Shown here: in pieces, positions 33,335 through 42,594 of the stretch | Numbering within the stretch: position 1 is the first letter of the stretch | Layout of the letters: every line of letters starts with the position of its first letter | Assembly: GCF_014697615.1 (NCBI RefSeq) | Contig: NZ_JACJSD010000007.1 | Span: forward strand, 170,373-234,372 | Direction: 5' to 3' | Origin: Nostoc sp. FACHB-280 | GTDB taxonomy: Bacteria; Cyanobacteriota; Cyanobacteriia; Cyanobacteriales; Nostocaceae | DNA: 64,000 nucleotides | Made by a program: the position numbers and the translations under genes | Notes under the pieces: model-generated | Databases searched by the model: none | Seen by the model: the letters and a program-made list of their open reading frames with translations, nothing else | Told to the model about the DNA's origin: nothing

Positions 33335-34969
33335 TTAACGAGAATTTAATCTTGGCAAAGGAGTGTGAACATTAGAGTTTCTCGCCTGATATTGAGGAAT
33401 TTCCACAACGGCGCTTGTGCCTTGCACACCATAACGAGTCACCGCCGAAACAGCGACATCTTCAACTTGATTATGATTTAACAAAGTTGAATTCTGCCCA
33501 GCAGGTAAAATATTGGTATTCCATTCATTACCTGTTTTGGTTTGCACAACCCATAACCAAACTGCTTGTTTACCTGTAGGTTGCCATCTCAGAACTGTTC
33601 TAGTCCCAGTCACATCTTTTTCTAAACTCACTTGGGGTTTTTCAGGTACTGTATTATCTAACCAAGGTGATGCCGGGACTAATGCGGGATGGTGATAAAC
33701 ATCTTGGGGTAATAAATCTGCAATGCCGCCGCGATTTTGCAGCAGAGGTTTCATACTAAAGTGAATATTGCCATCAGAACCAACATGACCTTGAGTGGTT
33801 TTAATTTGATAGACAATTTCTTTTGCAGGCCAAGCTGTGCGGCTGTTTTGTCCAATGCGGCTAGTGTAAATTCCTGGCCAAATATGTCGAGATTGAGTGT
33901 TTTGTGATATCCACCAATTCAACAATACAGGATAGCTTTCTTGGGGCTGTGCAATTTTCCAATAAAGTTGGGGTGAGAGATAATCTAACCAGCCATTCAT
34001 TAACCATTTGCGAGAATCGGCATATAGTTCTTGATAAGCATTAAAACCTTTTTCATTGCCTATTTGTTTGGGAAATCCTGGTTGCCAAATGCCAAAAGGA
34101 CTAATACCAAATTTCACCCAAGGTTTAGCTGTTTTAATGTTTTGATAAAGTCGTTGAATTAATGTGTTGACATTTTCTCGCCGCCAATCATCACGGGTTG
34201 CTGTCCCTCCTGATTGTTGATATTTTTGCCAACTAATTTGATCAGGAAAATCAATTTTTTTATTTCTCCTATCTTTTTCGGGATAGGGATAAAAGTAATC
34301 ATCAATGTGAACACCATCGATATCATATCGATTGACAACATCCATAATTACTTGCACGGTGTAATCCTGCACGGCTTTTTCACCGGGGTCTAACCAGAGA
34401 TATTTGCCGTAACGTTTGACTAATTCTGGATGGGTTTTGCTGATATGATTCGGTGCAACTGTTGATTTGCCCTGGGGATGACTGGCACGATAAGGATTAA
34501 ACCAAGCGTGTAATTCGAGTCCGCGTTTATGGGCTTCTGCCACGGCAAAAGCTAAGGGGTCATAATAAGGTGCGGGTGGTTTACCCATTTGTCCTGTTAA
34601 AAATTCTGACCAAGGTTCTAATGTAGATTGGTATAAGGCATCACAGTCAGGACGGACTTGTAAAATTACAGCATTGAGTTTTAATTTCGCCGCGCGATCG
34701 AGTATTGTAATTAACTCAGCTTGTTGTTGGCTGGTGGTTAAACCCGGTTTAGAAGGCCAGTCAATATTAGCCACACTCGCAACCCATACACCCCGAAATT
34801 CTCTGCTGGGTGATGGGGGGATGATAGCTGCTGGCTGGGGTGAGGAGTCTGCAATTTGAAGTGGAAAAAGGCAGAAGGTAGAAGACAGGAGACAGGAGGT
34901 AAGAATTAAATTCCTGTGCTGCTTTCCTAGACGTAAAAATCCACTAAGAAAAATGTCTTTGATGTTCAC
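33335..34969 (-). CDS. GH10-like glycoside hydrolase (GHL10/DUF187), secreted
   Basis: A 544-residue protein with an N-terminal hydrophobic export signal (LILTSCLLSSTFCLFPLQIA). The barrel domain starts EFRGVWVASVANIDWPSKPG and contains LNAVILQVRPDCDALYQS, RGLELHAWFNPYRASHPQG and DIDGVHIDDYFYPYP, the last carrying probable catalytic acids. This is the GHL10 type of TIM-barrel enzyme, thought to act on peptidoglycan or other glycans. A beta-sandwich tail (SLEKDVTGTRTVLRWQPTGK) follows. The start is only 18 bases from the divergent acyltransferase gene, so one of the two starts may be assigned too far upstream. Confidence 0.92.
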   Translation of the reverse strand: MNIKDIFLSGFLRLGKQHRNLILTSCLLSSTFCLFPLQIADSSPQPAAIIPPSPSREFRGVWVASVANIDWPSKPGLTTSQQQAELITILDRAAKLKLNAVILQVRPDCDALYQSTLEPWSEFLTGQMGKPPAPYYDPLAFAVAEAHKRGLELHAWFNPYRASHPQGKSTVAPNHISKTHPELVKRYGKYLWLDPGEKAVQDYTVQVIMDVVNRYDIDGVHIDDYFYPYPEKDRRNKKIDFPDQISWQKYQQSGGTATRDDWRRENVNTLIQRLYQNIKTAKPWVKFGISPFGIWQPGFPKQIGNEKGFNAYQELYADSRKWLMNGWLDYLSPQLYWKIAQPQESYPVLLNWWISQNTQSRHIWPGIYTSRIGQNSRTAWPAKEIVYQIKTTQGHVGSDGNIHFSMKPLLQNRGGIADLLPQDVYHHPALVPASPWLDNTVPEKPQVSLEKDVTGTRTVLRWQPTGKQAVWLWVVQTKTGNEWNTNILPAGQNSTLLNHNQVEDVAVSAVTRYGVQGTSAVVEIPQYQARNSNVHTPLPRLNSR

Positions 34970-34987
34970 AAAAGTTTTGGAGGAGCG

Positions 34988-36151
34988 TTGAACAGATTAA
35001 ACTATAACGTTATGAAAAATTCCTCTACACCCTCTACGCGCCTCGCTTCCCTGGATGTATTTCGGGGAATTGCGATCGCCTCTATGATTTTAGTGAATAA
35101 TCCCGGTAATTGGGATTATGTCTATCCCCCTCTCGACCACGCCAAATGGAATGGTTGCACACCGACAGACTTGGTGTTTCCATTCTTTTTATTTATTGTC
35201 GGTGTCGCAATGCCGTTTTCTTTCGCCAAGTACACCCCAGAAAATCGCCCCACGGCTACTGTCTATCAGCGTATTTTCCGCCGTGGTCTGATATTATTTG
35301 CCCTGGGCTTGTTCCTGGCTTTGGTTTCTTTAACCCTTGATTGGTTAGTTAAAGGCATACCACCCAATTTCGGCACACTGCGAATTATGGGAGTCTTGCA
35401 GCGCATCAGTCTTGCTTATGTACTTGCAGCCTTAGCAGTTCTTAACCTTTCCCGCCGTTGGTTGTGGATATTAGCGGGTGTTATCCTCATCGGTTACTGG
35501 CTGGCGATGCAATTTATCCCTGTCCCCGGCTTTGGTGCGGGAAATCTCACCCCAGAAGGAAATTTTAGTGGTTACATTGACCGCATAATTCTAGGTAAGC
35601 ATATTTATCGCGGCGGTGCTTTTGACCCGGAAGGTTTGTTTAGTACTTTGCCATCTGTTGTCACCGTCTTTTTGGGATATTTTACAGGCGACTGGTTACG
35701 CACTCAGCCAATTAAAAGCCGCACAAGTGTAAATTTAGTAATTTTTGGCTTAATTGCCTTAGTAATTGGATTATTGTGGGGATTTTTATTTCCCATTAAT
35801 AAACAACTTTGGACAAGTTCTTATGTTGTTTTTACAGCAGGTTGGGCATTACTCACTTTAGCTTTGTGTTATGAACTCATCGAAGTCCGCAATTTGAGAA
35901 ACTGGGGACTACCATTAGAAGTGATGGGACTAAATGCCATCTTTTTGTTTGTTGGTTCTGGCATACTTACCAGAATTTTACTCAAAACTAACATTGGCAA
36001 CAGCACAACCTACAACTGGATTTATGACAACCTATTTCGCCCTTGGGCGGGGACATTCAATGGTTCACTTGCATTTGCCATAGTCATGGTTTTATTGTGG
36101 TGGACAATTCTTTATGGAATGTATCGTCGGCGTTGGTTTTTCAAAATTTAG
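34988..36151 (+). CDS. NagX/HGSNAT-type membrane acyltransferase
   Basis: A 387-residue protein with about ten membrane helices. The start RLASLDVFRGIAIASMILVN, then DHAKWNGCTPTDLVFPFFLF and VGVAMPFS are typical of the heparan-alpha-glucosaminide N-acetyltransferase-like family (NagX, DUF5009), which transfers acetyl groups across membranes to sugars. The TTG at 34988 has GGAGGA three bases upstream; an ATG at 35012 is the alternative. Head-to-head with a glycan hydrolase, so both may serve cell-wall sugar recycling, which is inference from position only. Confidence 0.88.
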   Translation: MNRLNYNVMKNSSTPSTRLASLDVFRGIAIASMILVNNPGNWDYVYPPLDHAKWNGCTPTDLVFPFFLFIVGVAMPFSFAKYTPENRPTATVYQRIFRRGLILFALGLFLALVSLTLDWLVKGIPPNFGTLRIMGVLQRISLAYVLAALAVLNLSRRWLWILAGVILIGYWLAMQFIPVPGFGAGNLTPEGNFSGYIDRIILGKHIYRGGAFDPEGLFSTLPSVVTVFLGYFTGDWLRTQPIKSRTSVNLVIFGLIALVIGLLWGFLFPINKQLWTSSYVVFTAGWALLTLALCYELIEVRNLRNWGLPLEVMGLNAIFLFVGSGILTRILLKTNIGNSTTYNWIYDNLFRPWAGTFNGSLAFAIVMVLLWWTILYGMYRRRWFFKI

Positions 36152-36229
36152 TAGAGGCTTTCCCAGTCATTCGCCCCTACATTGGAGAAATATCATCAAA
36201 AACAATAGATTCCAAATTGGTTCTATCAG

Positions 36230-36272
36230 GGTATAGGGGTATAGATATTTCAAACCCTGACACCCCTATACC
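36230..36272. terminator. Inverted repeat between convergent genes
   Basis: GGTATAGGGGT at 36230-36240 is the exact reverse complement of ACCCCTATACC at 36262-36272, with a 21-base loop. It sits between the ends of the acyltransferase and fructokinase genes and could end both transcripts. Confidence 0.5.
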
Positions 36273-36304
36273 TTGAAACCCATTCTCAACAGACAACAGT
36301 CTTG

Positions 36305-37282
36305 TTAAAGTTGATGGGTAGCGAGAAAAGCATCAACTTCTGCGGCTGTTGGTTGAGAAGCGATCGCACCTGGTTTAATCGTAGTCAATGCTCCCACAGC
36401 ACTGGCATAAGTAACAATGCGTTTTGCTGTGTCTGCATCTGCTAATTTTTGGATACCATACTGACTTAATTGGTGGATAAATCCTGCCAAAAAGCTATCT
36501 CCTGCGCCAGTGGTATCAGCTACCTTGACTGGAAAAGAAGGTAATATTCCTTCGTTCCCACTTAAGCAATAGGCGCAACCTTTGTCACCGTCAGTAATCA
36601 GTACTCCTTCCACCGAATCTAAACGGTAAGTAATAGCTCCCGCATCGGCGGTGTCAAATAGCCATTCTGCTTCCTCTTTGGAAAGTTTCAAAAAGTCAAT
36701 CCGCTTAAATGTATTTTGGATTTTTTGCCGCGCGATATTTTGGTCTTGCCAAAATACTGGTCGCCAGTTGACATCTAGCACAATCTTCAGGTCTAATTGT
36801 TCTGCCAAATCTAAAGCGCGATAAACTGCCTGCTCACTGTCAGGATAGGCTAATTCTAAAGTACCCAAAACCAGAAAATCTGCCTCTTGAAACAGCGAAG
36901 TGGGTAATTGCTTGGCTTGGAGACGGGTATCGGCAAATTCAGATGTATCATATTGACCGAAGCCTGCGAAACTGCGATCGCCTGCCAAATCTCGCACCAC
37001 ATACACCTGTCGCGTTGGTGCAGTTGGATGACGTTGCACACCCGTTATATCTACCCCAATCTCTTGGAGTAACTGAACCAGCTCATTTCCCGGTTCATCT
37101 TCACCCACAGAACCAACAAATCCGGCAGAAGTTCCAAGCTTCACCAAAGCACAGGCCACATTAGCAGGCGCTCCTCCAGGGTAAGGAGTCCAAGACTGTA
37201 CCTCCTCCAGCTTTAGCCCCAACTGATCGGCTAAACAGTCGAATAGAATTTCACCAAGACACAAAACACGGGGATTGCTCAT
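36305..37282 (-). CDS. PfkB family carbohydrate kinase, probable fructokinase
   Basis: A 325-residue sugar kinase. The first signature is YPGGAPANVACALVKLG, the second is VADTTGAGDSFLAGF with the catalytic Asp. The order and length agree with bacterial and cyanobacterial fructokinases, which phosphorylate fructose from sucrose or mannitol breakdown; ribokinase-like specificity for another sugar is not excluded. The start MSNPRVLCLGEILFDCL is normal. It converges with the acyltransferase gene and is divergent from the PedR-like regulator. Confidence 0.9.
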   Translation of the reverse strand: MSNPRVLCLGEILFDCLADQLGLKLEEVQSWTPYPGGAPANVACALVKLGTSAGFVGSVGEDEPGNELVQLLQEIGVDITGVQRHPTAPTRQVYVVRDLAGDRSFAGFGQYDTSEFADTRLQAKQLPTSLFQEADFLVLGTLELAYPDSEQAVYRALDLAEQLDLKIVLDVNWRPVFWQDQNIARQKIQNTFKRIDFLKLSKEEAEWLFDTADAGAITYRLDSVEGVLITDGDKGCAYCLSGNEGILPSFPVKVADTTGAGDSFLAGFIHQLSQYGIQKLADADTAKRIVTYASAVGALTTIKPGAIASQPTAAEVDAFLATHQL

Positions 37283-37732
37283 CTCACTTTAGATTTGCGA
37301 TTTAGGTTTAGGAAGCAAGAAGAATCCTGACATCAGAATTTTTCTGCCTGAACTCAGAACTCTCAATTCTAAGTTTTTCCTGTTGACCCCTAACTTTTAA
37401 GTTCTTGTGAGGTCAGTATAAAATCTACAATAATCTTTGTCTTCTGTCGCCAGTCCTTCATAGAACTCAATGGCAATTTTTATTACTCTTACTGAATATG
37501 TAGGCTTTAATATCGGCTTTTATTGCCTCAGAATTAATACTTAATAAAATTTTTATAGACGTAATTAAAACAACATTAAACTTATGTATAGAAATTTGTC
37601 CTTGAATTAAACTTGAAAAAAATTATTGTCAATCGTATTGCAGCTAACACTTCAAACCCCTACCAACAAAAGAATCTTCTAGAATTAAAGAGAGTGATTA
37701 AGTACATATACCAAGGGAGGATAGAATCAGTC
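37283..37732. other. Intergenic region upstream of the PedR-like regulator
   Basis: About 450 bases. The open frame of the regulator continues upstream to 37613, but I see no conserved protein there. The rest is AT-rich with TTTTATTACT-type stretches. The fructokinase and regulator promoters lie here and I could not define them. Confidence 0.4.
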
Positions 37733-37996
37733 ATGGCTGGTGGCGAGTCCCAGACCCCTGTTACTCTGTCAGACAGAGAACTGCAAATTATCGACTTAGT
37801 GGCCGCTGGCTTAACTAACCAAGAGATTGCAGCAAAACTGGAAATTAGCAAGCGAACAGTTGATAACCACATCAGCAATATTCTCACCAAAACCCAAACA
37901 GAAAACCGAGTGGCGCTTGTCCGCTGGGCTTTACAGTGGGGCAAGGTCTGCTTAAATGATGTGAATTGCTGCCCTCTGCCTAACCAAAACGAGTGA
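37733..37996 (+). CDS. pedR: PedR-like LuxR-type transcription factor
   Basis: From the ATG at 37733 (GGGAGG twelve bases upstream) the product has 87 residues: a LuxR-type helix-turn-helix (LSDRELQIIDLVAAGLTNQE, ISKRTVDNHISNILTKTQTE) and a short tail ending KVCLNDVNCCPLPNQNE. PedR of Synechocystis is a 90-residue protein of this kind, whose DNA binding is switched off when thioredoxin reduces a disulfide through Cys80; here cysteines are at 73, 79 and 80. The match in size and cysteine position supports an orthologue that couples photosynthetic electron flow to transcription. There is no receiver domain. A longer form from the TTG at 37613 is less likely. Confidence 0.75.
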   Translation: MAGGESQTPVTLSDRELQIIDLVAAGLTNQEIAAKLEISKRTVDNHISNILTKTQTENRVALVRWALQWGKVCLNDVNCCPLPNQNE

Positions 37997-38212
37997 ATTG
38001 CTAGTAAAGATGTGGTCAATGGCGTTTGGCAGATGCCATTAATCGCGTCTAATATGGCGATAAATTTCGTTTGGCGTGCAGCTACGACATTTTCATGGTT
38101 CACTGCTTGTTTTACTCCTCACGCATCTATTCCAGCGTGAACCTTTAGTTCTCGCTAACATCAACATCAGGCAGAACAGATTACTTAGTTATTGGTTATC
38201 GTGCAGAATTGT

Positions 38213-38250
38213 TACCGTTGAGTCAGTTTTGTCAAACTGGCTCAACGGTA
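38213..38250. other. Strong 17-bp hairpin in the pedR downstream region
   Basis: TACCGTTGAGTCAGTTT at 38213-38229 pairs with AAACTGGCTCAACGGTA at 38234-38250 around TGTC, with one G-T pair. It lies within a 379-base gap (37997-38375) that otherwise shows no gene. No T run follows. It could end the pedR transcript, protect an RNA, or be part of a small RNA. Confidence 0.6.
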
Positions 38251-38375
38251 CATTTCACCATATTTAAAAAGATATTTATCCAGTCATCAATAAAAATTAG
38301 CAATAATCTTTGGCTACAAGCGTTACATTTGTAAGAAATCTATGTTGCTCCGTCAGTTTGAGGAGCAGTGTTGCT

Positions 38376-39029
38376 ATGGAAACTTCTGCTTCTGTTCAAG
38401 GTGGCTTGTCTTCCTTTAACTTTTTTAACTTTGACTTTACTACGCCGCAATCTACCCTAGATGCTGATTTAGTCAAACAGCTATCATTTGTTCCCGGTTT
38501 AAAAGAAATTATCATGCTGCGGCAAGTTCACGCCTTAGAACATGCTACAGTTTGGGTTTTGAGCGAAACTAAAAATGTTCATACTCCCCCAGGGAGACCC
38601 AATACAGTTCAACTTGATAACGAATTATTGGGTGGTTTATCTACAGATCAAGGATTTTACCTTTATGGTGAAGTTAATATTAGTAACTTGCGACGCGCAG
38701 TCAGCCAAGCCCTTTATCGCCTGACACATGGGGAATGGGATTTAGCAGTACATCCCCGTTGTGGTACAAATCTCTCAGTCACAATGTTGTTAACCGCCGG
38801 ACTCGCTGTCGGTGTCAATTTATTGCTTCCCTTTCGCCCAGTTGAACAATTAATTGGTTTGGGACTAGCCGCCACCACAGCCGCAGAAATCGCCCCAGAT
38901 TTAGGTTCAATAGCCCAGCGTTATCTCACCACAGCTATTCCGTTTAACTTAGCAGTAGAAAATATTACTGTGGCTCGTGATGTTTGGGGACGGCAAGGGC
39001 ATTTTGTCAAGGTAAAATGGCGAGAGTGA
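38376..39029 (+). CDS. DUF6391-type cyanobacterial membrane protein
   Basis: The ATG at 38376 (METSASVQGG) has GAGGAG ten bases upstream and gives 217 residues; the frame extends to 38310. The core is LRQVHALEHATVWVLSE and later AVHPRCGTNLSVTMLLTAGL with hydrophobic helices (VTMLLTAGLAVGVNLLLPF, QLIGLGLAATTAAEIAPDLG). I associate this pattern with DUF6391, an uncharacterised cyanobacterial family. The HALEHA segment and the later HPRCG could be metal ligands, but this is a guess. The glycosyltransferase gene follows after 26 bases. Confidence 0.72.
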   Translation: METSASVQGGLSSFNFFNFDFTTPQSTLDADLVKQLSFVPGLKEIIMLRQVHALEHATVWVLSETKNVHTPPGRPNTVQLDNELLGGLSTDQGFYLYGEVNISNLRRAVSQALYRLTHGEWDLAVHPRCGTNLSVTMLLTAGLAVGVNLLLPFRPVEQLIGLGLAATTAAEIAPDLGSIAQRYLTTAIPFNLAVENITVARDVWGRQGHFVKVKWRE

Positions 39030-39055
39030 AATTAATTCGTAATTCATAATTTATA

Positions 39056-40054
39056 ATGCGAAAGCTGTATTTTGTATTGCCTGGAACTCAGGGCAGATTT
39101 GTCTGTGGTGGTCTCTGGGCAGAATTAAAAACATTGAAACTTGCTCAACAGGTTTGTAGTGCGGAAATCGTGACTTACCGCCAAAGAGAAGCAGGTAAGT
39201 TGTTTTTAAATGACTTGCTGAAAGAACCAAATTTAGATAATGCCATCTTTATCATTAGTTGGGGATTTGACATCGCTAAATTAGTCGCCAAACTCAAGCA
39301 ACATAATGTGGTATATCATGCCCATAGTTCTGGTTACAAATTTAATTTACCTACAGAGATTCCCATTATTACAGTTAGCCGCAATACATTGGGATATTGG
39401 GGACAGAAGTCACCAAACACACTGATATATTATTTACCGAATGAAATTAGCCCAGAATTTCAAAATTTACATTTAGAACGAGATATAGATGTGTTAGTTC
39501 AGGCGCGAAAGTCTTCGGAGTATTTATTAACAAAGCTAATTCCCACATTACAACAAAAATGTAACGTGCATTTGGTTGATTATTATGTAGAAGATTTACC
39601 AGGATTATTTAATCGCGCTAAGGTGTATATTTATGATTCGGCAGAATATTGGGCGCAACAAGCTGTCAGTGAAGGTTTTGGATTGCAACCAATGGAAGCT
39701 TTAGCCTGTGGATGTCAGGTATTTTCTAGCGTTAATGGCGGGCTTTCAGATTATTTAGACCCTGGTTTTAATAGTTATAAAATTGCTAATTATTCTAAAG
39801 AATATGATATAGCTCAGATTCTCAAAGTGCTGCAATCTGGCACAGGTTTAAGTCTGTCAGCGGAGGTGCTAAAAGAGTACCGCTACGAAAATATTATTCA
39901 GAGAATGCAAGTAATTTTAAAGGAATTAAATGAGTTTTTTGACCATAAACGGCATTATCAATCTAACATACCTAAATTGACACAATTACGCTTAAATCAA
40001 TTAAGAATTAAAAATCTCTACAAGAAAGTGAAGAAAAAATATTTTCATGCTTGA
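39056..40054 (+). CDS. Glycosyltransferase, GT-B/GT4 type
   Basis: A 332-residue protein with the C-terminal nucleotide-sugar site SEGFGLQPMEALACGCQVFS, which contains the EGFGLxxxEA motif of GT4 enzymes. The N-terminal half is shorter than usual and holds IFIISWGFDIAKLVAKLKQ. The last 50 residues are basic. The donor and acceptor are unknown; such enzymes build polysaccharides or glycolipids. It follows the DUF6391 gene closely and may be on the same transcript, although no ribosome binding site is obvious before its ATG. Confidence 0.85.
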   Translation: MRKLYFVLPGTQGRFVCGGLWAELKTLKLAQQVCSAEIVTYRQREAGKLFLNDLLKEPNLDNAIFIISWGFDIAKLVAKLKQHNVVYHAHSSGYKFNLPTEIPIITVSRNTLGYWGQKSPNTLIYYLPNEISPEFQNLHLERDIDVLVQARKSSEYLLTKLIPTLQQKCNVHLVDYYVEDLPGLFNRAKVYIYDSAEYWAQQAVSEGFGLQPMEALACGCQVFSSVNGGLSDYLDPGFNSYKIANYSKEYDIAQILKVLQSGTGLSLSAEVLKEYRYENIIQRMQVILKELNEFFDHKRHYQSNIPKLTQLRLNQLRIKNLYKKVKKKYFHA

Positions 40055-40318
40055 TGAGGTAGATAAGGAAAATTACGGGTATAGATACAGTATGCTACAA
40101 GTAAGATGAGTATAAAGCGTAGTTGCCAAAGCAAGATAGAGAGCCTATTTTTATTCTGACTTTAGAAGTCTGACTTCTGAATTCTGCTGTAGACAACTGT
40201 GCCAGTTTTGTAAATGGAACACATTCAACTTTACAGGTGATTACATTTTAATTGCTTGCGGATAAGATGGAATTGCACTTGTAGGTATCACATATAACTT
40301 AAATTCAGGGGTTAAAGT

Positions 40319-40723
40319 ATGAAACGCCCATTTATAACTTTAGCTGTGGTTGTCAGTGCGATCGCTCTTGCTTATCCTGTCCAGGCGCAACAACAAGAAG
40401 AACTTGCGCCACTGACTATCGAACGCCGTGAAGCCGCTACCCTGATCACTGAACCAATTACAATCAACAGTAGCGCAGTTAGTAACAGCGATCGCGCTCA
40501 AGCCTTAAGACAAATTGCTAACACTATTGGCCGCGTCCGTGAAGAAAAGGGTTGCAAAAATATTAAACCCCTAGAAATTCTCAACGATCCCGAAGCCGCA
40601 ATTAAAGAATGTGAAAAGCCCAATCATAACGAACCTACTCAACGTAACGGCGAACCAGTAGATTATTTAAAGGTTCCGCGACTAGATTCTGGTGGTGTCA
40701 GTTTGACAGTCACTCAGTTTTAA
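40319..40723 (+). CDS. Secreted hypothetical protein
   Basis: A 134-residue protein starting at an ATG preceded by AGGGG. The signal peptide is clear (MKRPFITLAVVVSAIALAYP, VQAQQ cleavage near residue 23). The mature part is hydrophilic, with two cysteines (KGCKNIKPL and KECEKPN) that may pair. I do not recognise a family. It stands alone between the glycosyltransferase and the convergent Ser/Thr kinase. Confidence 0.65.
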   Translation: MKRPFITLAVVVSAIALAYPVQAQQQEELAPLTIERREAATLITEPITINSSAVSNSDRAQALRQIANTIGRVREEKGCKNIKPLEILNDPEAAIKECEKPNHNEPTQRNGEPVDYLKVPRLDSGGVSLTVTQF

Positions 40724-40759
40724 AACAATCTTATTAAAAGGGAACAGGGAACGCGCTGG

Positions 40760-40790
40760 TTTTGGACGGGGATTTCGACCCCGCCCAAAA
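40760..40790. terminator. Hairpin between convergent genes
   Basis: TTTTGGACGGGG at 40760-40771 pairs with CCCCGCCCAAAA at 40779-40790 with one mismatch and a seven-base loop. It lies 36 bases past the stop of the secreted protein and may serve both directions. The flanking AACGCGCTGG is reminiscent of dispersed repeats. Confidence 0.5.
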
Positions 40791-40876
40791 TGCTTGTGTT
40801 TAAAAACAAGGCTTTCAATTCAAATGGCTGAAGGAGTATGAGGAAACGAACAGAAAACTTTTTAAATTAGTTTATT

Positions 40877-42280
40877 TTATTCAAAAACAAAAGATTGAAT
40901 CATTTTTTCTGCGATGGGTAAAAAGTTATTATATTCGTCAACAGTTGCCGTGTAAGTAATAATATAGGCATTATCATTTTGTAAAGTCCAAACTTGTAGA
41001 CTTTTTAACCGCCCATTATCAATTTTCCCTGTAAATACCAGTTGATTGGCTCTCTGATTAGCCAGTGTTGTTTCACTAGAACTTTCTATTTGAGCATCAT
41101 CTACTGTATTTTTCACTTCCCGAATAAATAAATCTTTCGACTCGTCTAAAGTACTCGAAAGTGGTTCCACCCGAATAGTTATAAGTTCTTGAAATTGGTC
41201 AGTATCACTTTGTTTTGGTGATAAGAAAGTAACGATATCTTGGGTTACAGCATTTGGTGTTTCCTGCACTGCCCAATTATCAGGATAGTTAATTTTTACT
41301 CCATGAGCAGCATAATTTAAAAATTTGGTTTGATTAATTTTGATTTGAGATAAAACTATTAATCCAACTGCAACTGCGGCTGTAATTCCTAAACCCATCA
41401 CCCATTTTTTCGGCAAAGATTGTTTGAGTTTAGTTAATGGTGCTTTCTCAAGCATTTCTAAGGCTTGTAACACCGATTCGGCTGTAGGGTAACGCTGACG
41501 AAAGTCATAGCGCACCATCTTATCTAAAATACTGGCAAACTGGGGGCTAACTTTCACTTGATTACGCCAATCAATTTCGCCTGTATTTGGGTTTCTGGGG
41601 ATTGAATGACTACCAGCCGCCGGATTTATCCCTGTTAAAGCTAAGATAGCAATCATCCCCACTGCATAGATATCACTACTTAAATGGGGATTACTATTAG
41701 CTTGTTCACTAGGCATATAACCAGGTGTACCAATAGCAACAGTAAAACTTGTTTGTCCCGCAGTGTTGGCGACTTGGGTACTAATTTGTTTGACTGCGCC
41801 AAAGTCAATTAAAACTATTTTGCCATCTGATTCTCGGCGGCGAATGTTCTCAGGTTTCAAATCCCGATGAATCACATGATTTTGATGGACAAATGCTAAA
41901 ACAGTCAGTATCTCTTTTAACAATTGAATTACAGTCGTTTCATTTAATTTATCACTGAGTGGCGGTAATTCTTGTTTGAGATCGTGACCGGGAATAAATT
42001 CTTGGACTAAAAAGAATTCCTCATTTTCTGCAAAGTGCGCGAGTAATTGGGGAATTTGGTCATGTTTTCCTAACATTTCCAAAATCGCTGCTTCTAAGTC
42101 AAAAAAGCGTTTAGCTGCATTTAAGGTGTAGGGATCATTCGCCAGTGGCTTAAATTGCTTGACAACACACTGGGGATTTCCAGGTCTTTGTATATCTTGA
42201 GCTATAAAAGTCGTGCCAAATCCTCCCCGTCCTAACTGAGTAAGAATTTGGTAGCGTCCCCCGACCGTTTGACCCAGCAT
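40877..42280 (-). CDS. Ser/Thr protein kinase with a membrane helix and PsbP-like C-terminus
   Basis: I set the start at 42280 (MLGQTVGGRYQILTQLG), preceded by GAGGGGA; the frame reaches 42310. The 467-residue product has a Hanks-type kinase with glycine loop LGRGGFGTTF, Lys in CVVKQF, catalytic HRDLKPENI, DFGAVKQ and the activation segment GTPGYMPSEQ, all intact. A single membrane helix (VMGLGITAAVAVGLIVLSQI) divides it from a C-terminal domain of about 140 residues with INYPDNWAVQETPNAVTQDI, which resembles the PsbP/PsbP-like fold by pattern. The kinase should face the cytoplasm and the PsbP-like part the other side. It is divergent from the GT2 gene. Confidence 0.92.
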   Translation of the reverse strand: MLGQTVGGRYQILTQLGRGGFGTTFIAQDIQRPGNPQCVVKQFKPLANDPYTLNAAKRFFDLEAAILEMLGKHDQIPQLLAHFAENEEFFLVQEFIPGHDLKQELPPLSDKLNETTVIQLLKEILTVLAFVHQNHVIHRDLKPENIRRRESDGKIVLIDFGAVKQISTQVANTAGQTSFTVAIGTPGYMPSEQANSNPHLSSDIYAVGMIAILALTGINPAAGSHSIPRNPNTGEIDWRNQVKVSPQFASILDKMVRYDFRQRYPTAESVLQALEMLEKAPLTKLKQSLPKKWVMGLGITAAVAVGLIVLSQIKINQTKFLNYAAHGVKINYPDNWAVQETPNAVTQDIVTFLSPKQSDTDQFQELITIRVEPLSSTLDESKDLFIREVKNTVDDAQIESSSETTLANQRANQLVFTGKIDNGRLKSLQVWTLQNDNAYIITYTATVDEYNNFLPIAEKMIQSFVFE

Positions 42281-42594
42281 GAAGTTTCCCCTCTCTTTGA
42301 GAACACCCACTCACTGATTTGTTAATCTTGATTTTTGCACATACAGCACAGCCAGATTCAGAATCCTCGGCAGATAGTGTACTTCACTGTTTTGCCAATT
42401 TGTTGTAATAAAGTGTTAAGCATTGGCTGGTAGCAAGTAGAGTTGTCATATAGCAATCCGGTTTGATTTGTAAACTACGCGAAGAGACAGGGAGTAGATT
42501 TGTCAGCAACCGATTTAAGATTGCTAAGTGCCGAATTTGTGCAAGTGCATCACCTATGTTTAATAAATATAAGTAAATAAATTGAAGTTCGCGT
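42281..42594. other. Intergenic region between the Ser/Thr kinase and GT2 genes
   Basis: About 310 bases between divergent genes. ATAGCAATCCGGTTTGATTT at 42450-42469 resembles the left end of the 101-bp element and looks like a solo remnant. No small gene is evident; a minus-strand frame overlapping the GT2 gene is not supported. Confidence 0.45.
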
